Origin: Victivallales bacterium
GTDB taxonomy: Bacteria; Verrucomicrobiota; Lentisphaeria; Oligosphaerales; Oligosphaeraceae
Direction: 5' to 3'
Length of the DNA stretch: 10,656 bases
Assembly: GCA_017964325.1 (NCBI GenBank)
Contig: JAGCSE010000180.1
Coordinates: forward strand, 1-10,656
Position 1 is the stretch's first letter. Each line of letters starts with the position of its first letter. Below, one piece after another: positions 1 to 4,860 of this stretch. Under the pieces are notes generated by a model. That model had not been told where the DNA came from. It worked only from the letters and a program-made list of their open reading frames with translations, and did no database searches. Both the position numbers and the translations under genes were made by a program.

Positions 1-614
1 AATTCAAGGCCTTTTGTGAGATGGTCGTCGGTTGGTTTAGGAACTTTTGGAATATTTGTGTAATTGGCATGAAAAAGCGGCGGCAGTGGTTTCGTGCCGT
101 CCAGCAGGCTGATGAATTTTTGTGCGGCGGCGGCTAGGCCGTCGTCATCACTTGCTTCGAGTGCGATGATGTCCGCTCCGCGATGGAACGGTTCGAAAAT
201 CGTTCGGATGACGAAGCCGTTTGGACCGGGGAACAGCTTGTCTGCGATGATGGCATTTCGTGCGTAAAGTGTTATCATCGCGGGATTGTCGATGATGTTT
301 CCGAGCATGATGCATGTCCGTTGCGGCACACGATTTTTCGCGGAGCCGATGATGATGGATGGCGCGGCACCGTATTTAAGACATTCTTGTGCAATGGCTT
401 CCGCAGCGGCTTTGCCGCCTGGCGTATTCGTTGTGATGATGTCAAAAACAGGCTGCCCGTCACGGTAGAGCGTTGTGGCCTGCGGCAATTGGCATGGTTT
501 CGTGACGGTCTCCCAATTTTTTTTGTTAGCGGAGAAGCCGAAGGGCTGGCAGATTGCCGTTTGGACCAAAATCAGGCAGATAATCAGTAATTGATATGGA
601 AAAAAGTTTTGCAT
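1..614 (-). CDS. Secreted protein, N-terminal part, carbohydrate-enzyme-like (partial)
   Basis: An uninterrupted minus-strand frame starts at ATG 614-612 and is still open at the left edge after 204 codons, so the C-terminus is missing. The start is supported by GAGAGG at 626-621, six bases upstream. Residues 1-22 form a signal peptide: a short polar start, then a hydrophobic core LLIICLILVQTAIC. There is no good lipobox, so it is probably exported and cleaved by signal peptidase I. The mature part has alternating beta/alpha character: AAAEAIAQECLKYG (about 69-82), a strand SIIIGS, then LFPGPNGFVIRT (127-138) and GADIIALEASDDDGLAAAAQKFISLL (146-171). This layout resembles N-terminal alpha/beta domains placed before catalytic domains in secreted glycoside hydrolases and related polysaccharide enzymes of Planctomycetes and Lentisphaerae (GH67/GH20 N-terminal-like). 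That is recognition by pattern only; the catalytic part is outside the window, so no enzymatic function can be assigned. It is divergent from the RraA-family gene at 751. Confidence 0.75.
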   Translation of the reverse strand, partial: MQNFFPYQLLIICLILVQTAICQPFGFSANKKNWETVTKPCQLPQATTLYRDGQPVFDIITTNTPGGKAAAEAIAQECLKYGAAPSIIIGSAKNRVPQRTCIMLGNIIDNPAMITLYARNAIIADKLFPGPNGFVIRTIFEPFHRGADIIALEASDDDGLAAAAQKFISLLDGTKPLPPLFHANYTNIPKVPKPTDDHLTKGLE

Positions 615-633
615 GGGAGGCCTCTCATGGGTG

Positions 634-662
634 TTGGGCTTGTAAAAATGTAAGAATACTAT
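634..662 (+). promoter_or_regulatory. Candidate sigma-70-type promoter for the RraA-family gene
   Basis: TTGGGC at 634-639 and TACTAT at 657-662 are separated by 17 bases, in the 136-bp gap between the divergent secreted-protein and RraA-family genes. Each hexamer matches only four of six consensus bases, so this is a weak call. A second weak candidate with 16-bp spacing is TTGAAG 672-677 with TATTGT 694-699. The gap otherwise shows only the two ribosome binding sites. Confidence 0.25.
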
Positions 663-750
663 ATCATCATATTGAAGCGTGGGAAAATGGCATTATTGTA
701 GATTTATGGATTTTTTTATTGATTATGGCTGAAAACACAGGAGAAACGAT

Positions 751-1506
751 ATGCCATCTTTACAAGATATGCGCGAACGTGCGAAAGAAGCGGGTTTAAT
801 GAAATTGGACAAGCTGATTGCGACACGGCAACACATTCCGACGAACGAATTTCCGATTCCAGTGAAGGAACTTTGCGAACGCTATGAACGGCTCTACACA
901 GGTTGCATCAACGACGTCATGCGCGAATTGACTCTGCTCCACCAGAACCTGCCGAGCAGTATCATGCCGCTACGGGACGAAATGGTTGTCTGCGGCGAAG
1001 CGTTCACCGTGAAGAGCGCGCCAAACGTGATGATCGAAGGCGAAATGACGTTCCGTGCGCAGATGCTGGACGAAATGAAGCCCGAAGGCGTCGTCGTGTG
1101 GGACACGTCGGAGGATACGGAGGCGTCGCTGTGGGGCGGCGTCATGACGGCGACGGCGAAAAGCAAGCAGATCCGCGGCGCGGTCATCGCAGGTGGCATC
1201 CGTGACACAAAGCAGATTCTGGAGCAGAACTTTCCGATCTTCTACAAATACCGCACGTCCAACGGCAGCCTCGGCCGCTGCATGATCACGCATTACCAAG
1301 TGCCTGTGAAGATCGGCAACGTGACCGTCCGCCCCGGTGACATCATCTTTGGCGACATCGACGGCGTGCTCTGCATCCCGCGGGAAATCGCCTATCCCGT
1401 GCTGCTCCGCGCGGAAGGTATTGAGAAGAATGAAATCGACATCTTCTCGTGGGTGCGGCAGGGCGATTCCATCTCCGAAATCATCGCCAAAGGCGGGTAT
1501 TTCTAG
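751..1506 (+). CDS. RraA-family protein (HMG/CHA aldolase-like)
   Basis: 251 residues. The ATG at 751 is set by AGGAG at 739-743, seven bases upstream. The fold is that of the RraA / 4-hydroxy-4-methyl-2-oxoglutarate (HMG) aldolase family. Visible signatures are CGEAFTVKSAP (81-91), the phosphate/metal-loop-like region WGGVMTATAKSKQIRGAVIAGG (128-149) followed by the family's R-D pair (R151, D152; the Asp ligates a divalent metal through water and the Arg contacts substrate), FPIF (161-164), and VRPGDIIFGDIDGVLCIP (193-210). It is a little longer than the ~160-residue E. coli RraA, with an extra helical N-terminus (1-55) typical of the 'RraA family' group in sugar- and aromatic-acid catabolic clusters. 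Family members include genuine aldolases and oxaloacetate decarboxylases, the RNase E regulator RraA, and proteins once misnamed dimethylmenaquinone methyltransferases. With an SDR next door, a cytosolic catabolic aldolase or decarboxylase is the better guess; the substrate cannot be read from the sequence. Confidence 0.9.
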   Translation: MPSLQDMRERAKEAGLMKLDKLIATRQHIPTNEFPIPVKELCERYERLYTGCINDVMRELTLLHQNLPSSIMPLRDEMVVCGEAFTVKSAPNVMIEGEMTFRAQMLDEMKPEGVVVWDTSEDTEASLWGGVMTATAKSKQIRGAVIAGGIRDTKQILEQNFPIFYKYRTSNGSLGRCMITHYQVPVKIGNVTVRPGDIIFGDIDGVLCIPREIAYPVLLRAEGIEKNEIDIFSWVRQGDSISEIIAKGGYF

Positions 1507-1510
1507 TTTC

Positions 1511-1536
1511 AATTCATAATTCATAATTCATAATTA
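1511..1536 (+). repeat. Heptamer tandem repeat (AATTCAT)n, 3.7 copies
   Basis: AATTCAT is repeated perfectly at 1511-1517, 1518-1524 and 1525-1531, followed by a partial AATTA. The array starts four bases after the TAG stop of the RraA-family gene (1504-1506). The unit is 7 bp and each unit junction creates TAA, so three copies put a stop codon in every plus-strand frame; the complement does the same with TGA. It lies in the 122-bp gap before the SDR gene. It is the same class of element as the arrays at 2385 and 9400, but with a different unit. Confidence 0.9.
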
Positions 1537-1628
1537 TATGCTAAATACTTGAACATTAACTGTAAGCACTACTTAAAAGTGAATTGTTTAAGTGTTTTGC
1601 AAGTTTCTATCAATTCTATTAAGATTAT

Positions 1629-2387
1629 ATGATGACAATAACGGAAATGTTTGATTTGACGGGAAAAACGGCGTTGGTGACGGGATCCTCCCGTGGTATC
1701 GGCAAGGCCATCGCCATGGCGTATGGATGCGCGGGCGCGAAGGTGATTTTCCACGGCAGCAGGCCGTCGGAAAAATTGGATGCAACGGTGGAAGAAGCAC
1801 AAAAAGCCGGAATCTCCTGCGAGAAAGCCATTTGCGATTTGTCTGACGAGACGGCGACGAAGGCTTTTGTAGCGAAAATGGATGTTCCGGACATTCTCGT
1901 ACTGAACGCATCCATGCAAACGTACATGGGCTTCGAAGATTTTACGACGGAAGAATACGACAAAGAGTACTCCGCCAATGTGAAGGCGAATTTCATCCTG
2001 CTGCAACGTGCATTGCCAGTCATGAAGGAACGCAATTTCGGCCGCATTATCGGCATCAGTAGCGTCAACCACTATCGACCGGGCTTGAATCTGGCAGTGT
2101 ATGCCTCTACAAAATCGTCGCTTATGAATATGCTGAAAAACATTGCGCGAAGCTATGGACGGTTCGGCATTACGGCGAACACGATTTCGCCTGGCATCAT
2201 CGCGACGGACCGCAATGCGAAGATTCTTTCCGATCCGAAGATGGTCGAAAATTTCATCAATTGGGTGCCGACACATCGTATTGGCGAGGCGGACGACATT
2301 GCAGGTTCGGCATTGCTTTTGGCTTCGCCATGCGGCAGTTACATCACGGGAATTGATATTCCAGTGACAGGCGGACTGCATTTATAA
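1629..2387 (+). CDS. SDR family NAD(P)-dependent oxidoreductase
   Basis: 252 residues, the usual length of a classical short-chain dehydrogenase/reductase. It shows the cofactor loop TGSSRGIG (18-25), an acidic residue after beta-3 in CDLSD (D70), LNAS (92-95) where the family normally has NNAG, the catalytic Asn (N117), Ser (S145 in GISS), Tyr and Lys (Y158, K162 in YASTK), the SPGIIAT segment (187-193) that closes over the nicotinamide, and the C-terminal GIDIPVTGG. HGSR after beta-2 (42-45) hints at NADP(H) preference. The full N-S-Y-K tetrad predicts an active cytosolic alcohol/ketone oxidoreductase, of the type often acting on sugar acids (gluconate 5-dehydrogenase-like); the exact substrate is not determinable. 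The start is ATG 1629 or the adjacent ATG 1632, and no convincing Shine-Dalgarno precedes them. It lies 122 bp after the RraA-family gene and 77 bp before the hydrolase, plausibly one transcription unit. The stop codon TAA is the first three bases of a heptamer repeat. Confidence 0.93.
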   Translation: MMTITEMFDLTGKTALVTGSSRGIGKAIAMAYGCAGAKVIFHGSRPSEKLDATVEEAQKAGISCEKAICDLSDETATKAFVAKMDVPDILVLNASMQTYMGFEDFTTEEYDKEYSANVKANFILLQRALPVMKERNFGRIIGISSVNHYRPGLNLAVYASTKSSLMNMLKNIARSYGRFGITANTISPGIIATDRNAKILSDPKMVENFINWVPTHRIGEADDIAGSALLLASPCGSYITGIDIPVTGGLHL

Positions 2388-2424
2388 TGAGTAATGAGTA
2401 ATGAGTAATGAGTACTGAGTAATG
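2385..2424 (+). repeat. Heptamer tandem repeat (TAATGAG)n, 5 copies plus partial
   Basis: TAATGAG occurs at 2385-2391, 2392-2398, 2399-2405 and 2406-2412, with a one-base variant TACTGAG at 2413-2419 and a partial unit TAATG to 2424. The TAA of the first unit is the stop codon of the SDR gene. Each unit carries overlapping TAA and TGA and the period is 7, so stops occur in all three plus-strand frames. The complementary strand (CTCATTA units) has no stops. Confidence 0.92.
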
Positions 2425-2464
2425 GAATTCTAAAATACCAGTAATCTGGAAAAAAAGAATAAAA

Positions 2465-3391
2465 ATGGAAAGACGTGATTTCCTAAAACGATGTGGCTTG
2501 ATTGCGGCGATGTTCGGTCTTGGTGACAAGGCGGTTGCGCAGGAGGCGAAAACTGAAGCGATGCAACCTGTTGATACAAAACGTCCCCCAAAAGATGGCG
2601 AAGTCAAAATCACATTCATCGGCACAAGCCATGGACGTGTGACGACAACGCGGGCCCATTCCTGTTCACTTCTACAGACGGGCGGAAAAACGTATGTCAT
2701 CGATGCAGGGGAGGGCGCGGTCGCGAACATCATGAAATCGGGAACGCATATTTCAGATATCAACGCCATTTTCATCACGCATCCGCATCTGGACCATTAT
2801 GGTGGGCTATATGGCCTTCAGCAGCAGATTTCATCATTCTGCAAGTTCTTCAAAGAGGGAGACCCCCATGCGACGGCAACGTATGATATCCTGTTGCCAT
2901 CAAATGACTTGCTTCAGATCATGAAGGATATCAAGAAGGCCCATCGACATGGCGTCTATCCAAAATGGCATCATTTTCAGGTCTTCAAGGAAGGACAAAT
3001 ATTCGACGACGGGAATGTCAAGGTGACGGCATACGGTAACAACCATATTTCGCGGTTGCCGGACGGCACGCCCGTCGCGTTCTCCTTCCTTTTTGAATGT
3101 GCAAACGGTCGGCGTATCTTCTTTTCAGGCGATCTGCACAAGAGTTTTGATCTACCGTTGGAGGGCATCAAGAAGAACGGCGTCGATTTGCTGGTCTGCG
3201 AACTGGTACATTATCCAATCAAGCTTGCCATTGAGAAACTTAAGGACCTGCCAATAAAGAAGACATGCTTCCAGCACCATGGCGATTCATGGGAGGCAAA
3301 AGGCTGGCAGGAGCGTTTCGCGAGATTCTCCAGCCAATTGACAATGCCATCAGAAATCATGACGGACGGTAACGTGATATTCGTGTCATGA
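2465..3391 (+). CDS. Tat-signal metallo-beta-lactamase-fold hydrolase (RNase Z/ElaC-like)
   Basis: 308 residues. The N-terminus ERRDFLKRC followed by the hydrophobic GLIAAMFGLG and an AVAQ|E cleavage-like site is a twin-arginine signal (RR-x-FLK), implying export of the folded metalloprotein; residues from about 27 onward would be mature. The fold starts at VKITFIGTSHG (47-57) and carries HPHLDH (106-111, the H-x-H-x-D-H metal motif), a further His in GNNH (H194), the bridging Asp in FFSGDLH (D223) and a terminal His in CFQHHGD (H271/H272). This His/Asp set predicts a di-zinc centre. The layout (GT-x-H-G start, VIDAGEG, SGD) fits the RNase Z/phosphodiesterase-like branch rather than beta-lactamases, but an exported protein is unlikely to process tRNA; a periplasmic phosphodiesterase, sulfatase or lactonase is more plausible. 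The Shine-Dalgarno is weak (GGAAA about 15 bases upstream). It is the last gene of the plus-strand trio and its stop lies inside a long hairpin shared with convergent fprA. Confidence 0.88.
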   Translation: MERRDFLKRCGLIAAMFGLGDKAVAQEAKTEAMQPVDTKRPPKDGEVKITFIGTSHGRVTTTRAHSCSLLQTGGKTYVIDAGEGAVANIMKSGTHISDINAIFITHPHLDHYGGLYGLQQQISSFCKFFKEGDPHATATYDILLPSNDLLQIMKDIKKAHRHGVYPKWHHFQVFKEGQIFDDGNVKVTAYGNNHISRLPDGTPVAFSFLFECANGRRIFFSGDLHKSFDLPLEGIKKNGVDLLVCELVHYPIKLAIEKLKDLPIKKTCFQHHGDSWEAKGWQERFARFSSQLTMPSEIMTDGNVIFVS

Positions 3392-3409
3392 TGATGGCAT
3401 TGCCAATTG
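3335..3409. repeat. Long hairpin across the hydrolase stop codon, between convergent genes
   Basis: The left arm 3335-3363 pairs with the right arm 3385-3409. 3335-3351 pairs with 3393-3409 (16 of 17, one A/C mismatch at 3341/3403), a four-base bulge AGAA sits at 3352-3355, and ATCATGAC (3356-3363) pairs perfectly with GTCATGAT (3385-3392). The loop is 21 bases. The hydrolase stop TGA (3389-3391) is in the right arm and the fprA stop lies 13 bp beyond. Neither side has a T-tract, so this is not a standard intrinsic terminator. It could still block or stabilise the 3' ends of both convergent mRNAs. Confidence 0.8.
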
Positions 3410-3421
3410 TATCTTGACGCG

Positions 3422-4579
3422 TTATTTGCAAAGTTCGCTGGCGAGAGTGTCAAGCTGGGCTTTGCTGGCGGCGTTCAAGGCGGATTTGATGGTGACGGTC
3501 GTTTCCGTGAACGTGAGGTTCTTGCTCTTTTCGAAGAGGCCGCGCATGACTTTTGCGGCGTTGGGCATCCAACTGCCGTTTTCAATCAATGCGACGGTGC
3601 GGTTCTGGAAATTGCGTTCCGTCAAATGAGTGATGAACGTGTGCATGAAGGGGAAGATTTCCGCATTGTAGGTCGTTGTCGCAAGCACGAGCTTGCCGTA
3701 TTGGAAGGCTGCCTCGACGGCTTCGGCCATGTCATCGCGAGCAAGATCGAACACTTTGACATGGCAGCCTTTGCCTTCCAATTTCTTGACCAGCAGCTGG
3801 ACGGCTTCTTTCGTATGTCCATAGACCGACGTATAGGCGACGGTGATGCCGGCGGATTCAACACCGTAGGAGGACCATGTGTTGTAGAGGTCCAGATAGT
3901 AGCCGAGGTTCTCCTTCAACACGGGGCCGTGCGTCGGGCAGATGACGGCGATGTCCAGCTTCGCGGCCTTCTTGAGCAGCGACTGGACTTGTGCGCCGTA
4001 TTTGCCGACGATGCCGATGTAGTAGCGGCGGGCCTCGCAGGCCCAGCCTTCGGGATCTTCGACGTCATTTGCACCGAACTTGCCGAAACCGTCCGCTGAG
4101 AACAGGACTTTGTCCTTAACATCATATGAGACAATGACTTCAGGCCAGTGGACCATGGGGGCGGTCACAAAGGCGAGCGTATGTTCGCCGAGCGAGAGCG
4201 TGTCGCCTTCCGTAACGACGATGCGGCGGTCTTCATAGTCTGTGCCGAAGAAATTCTGCATCATGGCGAACGCCTTGGCGGAGGAGACGATGGTCGTCGT
4301 CTTGTAGAGGTCCATGAAAGCGTCGATGCTGCCTGCGTGGTCGGGCTCCATGTGATGGACGATCAGATAGTCGGGGGCTTTGCCGTTGAGGACGGTCTTG
4401 ACATTGTTGAACCATTCATCGCGGAAGCGGACATCGACGGTGTCGATGATGGCGGTCTTGCCGTCGAGGATGGCGTATGAATTATAGGCCATGCCGTTTG
4501 GGACGATATACTGGCCTTCGAAGAGGTCGATGGAATGGTCGTTGACGCCAATGTACTGGATGTCTTTTGTGATGTTCAT
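3422..4579 (-). CDS. fprA: FprA-family class A flavodiiron protein (O2/NO reductase)
   Basis: Flavodiiron proteins reduce O2 to water and/or NO to N2O in the cytoplasm of anaerobes, taking electrons from rubredoxin or a similar carrier. From the ATG at 4579 the protein has 385 residues. The N-terminal metallo-beta-lactamase domain (about 1-235) has the di-iron ligands H-x-E-x-D-H (H76, E78, D80, H81 in HHMEPDHAGS), H144 (MVHWPE), D163 (FSADGFG) and H217 (CPTHGP), all present. The C-terminal flavodoxin domain (about 245-385) has the FMN phosphate loop TSVYGHT (250-256), the loop TTTYNAEIFPFMHTF and ENGSWMP. No rubredoxin domain is fused, hence class A. The start was chosen because relatives begin around MNITKDIQYIGVNDH; an in-frame TTG at 4636-4634 with AGGAG (4648-4644) seven bases upstream would add 19 residues and is a real alternative. 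It is convergent with the hydrolase and divergent from the DUF6785 gene; a palindrome occupies that gap and may be an operator. Confidence 0.95.
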   Translation of the reverse strand: MNITKDIQYIGVNDHSIDLFEGQYIVPNGMAYNSYAILDGKTAIIDTVDVRFRDEWFNNVKTVLNGKAPDYLIVHHMEPDHAGSIDAFMDLYKTTTIVSSAKAFAMMQNFFGTDYEDRRIVVTEGDTLSLGEHTLAFVTAPMVHWPEVIVSYDVKDKVLFSADGFGKFGANDVEDPEGWACEARRYYIGIVGKYGAQVQSLLKKAAKLDIAVICPTHGPVLKENLGYYLDLYNTWSSYGVESAGITVAYTSVYGHTKEAVQLLVKKLEGKGCHVKVFDLARDDMAEAVEAAFQYGKLVLATTTYNAEIFPFMHTFITHLTERNFQNRTVALIENGSWMPNAAKVMRGLFEKSKNLTFTETTVTIKSALNAASKAQLDTLASELCK

Positions 4580-4633
4580 GATACGGATTTCTTCTTGCGT
4601 AATTTGTGTGACGAATAAGTAGTAAAATTTATT

Positions 4634-4648
4634 CAATAATATACTCCT
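4634..4648 (-). promoter_or_regulatory. Strong Shine-Dalgarno before an in-frame TTG upstream of fprA
   Basis: On the minus strand AGGAG (4648-4644) is followed seven bases later by TTG (4636-4634), in frame with fprA and with no stop between. The family-typical ATG at 4579 has only a weak AAGAAG-like purine run 10-15 bases upstream. Either FprA here carries a 19-residue extension begun at TTG, or the spacing is a coincidence. Confidence 0.45.
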
Positions 4649-4716
4649 AAAAATAATTTATTTCAATGAAAAGAGGCGAAATGCAATGAGCAGGCGACAT
4701 GATGACATGAAATAAC

Positions 4717-4765
4717 AAGGGATAAAAATCCACATTCAATGGATAAAAAGTGGATTTTATCCCTT
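4717..4765. repeat. Near-perfect palindrome in the fprA/DUF6785 divergent gap
   Basis: The arm 4717-4733 (AAGGGATAAAAATCCAC) pairs with 4750-4765 (GTGGATTTTATCCCTT) over 16 bp with one bulged A, around a 16-base loop. Each arm is itself a small dyad (GGAT-n-ATCC), and the loop holds a third partial copy, GGATAAAAAGTGG (4741-4753). It sits between divergent start regions, 96 bp before the DUF6785 ATG and 138-201 bp before the fprA starts, and has no T-tract. That position suits a regulator-binding site better than a terminator. No known operator consensus (Fur, PerR, Rex) is recognisable. The rest of the 4637-4860 gap is AT-rich with no clear gene; weak promoter-like hexamers (TTGCTT 4774-4779, TATTTT 4797-4802) lie downstream of the palindrome. 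Confidence 0.75.
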
Positions 4766-4860
4766 ATGTTTCCTTGCTTTAACTGACAATATACATTATT
4801 TTATTAGTTTCTTTCAAAAAAAATATTCATCTGAAATATCCATCTGCGTTGGGAACCATC

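Noticed and set aside
183..590. Plus-strand open frame of 135 codons near the left edge
   Set aside because: It is antisense to the better-supported minus-strand frame 614-1, which has a signal peptide, a Shine-Dalgarno sequence and a sensible amino-acid pattern; the plus-strand product is rich in Cys, Arg and Asp without any recognisable fold.
596..799. Plus-strand open frame of 67 codons over the first intergenic gap
   Set aside because: It overlaps the start of the RraA-family gene in another frame, has no ribosome binding site, and spans likely promoter DNA.
970..1524. Minus-strand open frame of 184 codons
   Set aside because: Mirror frame of the RraA-family gene, produced by GC-rich codon bias; composition is His/Arg/Asp-rich without motif.
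1571..1593. Small inverted repeat ACTTAAA/TTTAAGT before the SDR gene
   Set aside because: Only seven A/T-rich pairs with a nine-base loop and no T-tract; expected by chance in AT-rich spacer.
1569..2381. Minus-strand open frame of 270 codons
   Set aside because: It lies antisense to the SDR gene, which has all catalytic motifs; the antisense product is Arg/His/Cys-rich and unrecognisable.
2385..2424. CRISPR-like short repeat array
   Set aside because: The units are 7 bp and contiguous, with no spacers and no cas genes in the window.
3407..4480. Two long plus-strand frames (3407-4099 and 4148-4480)
   Set aside because: Both are antisense to fprA, whose iron ligands and flavodoxin motifs are complete; they reflect codon bias only.
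4637..4860. Fur, PerR or Rex operator in the fprA gap
   Set aside because: The palindrome there does not match the known consensus of any of these regulators, so no regulator is named.
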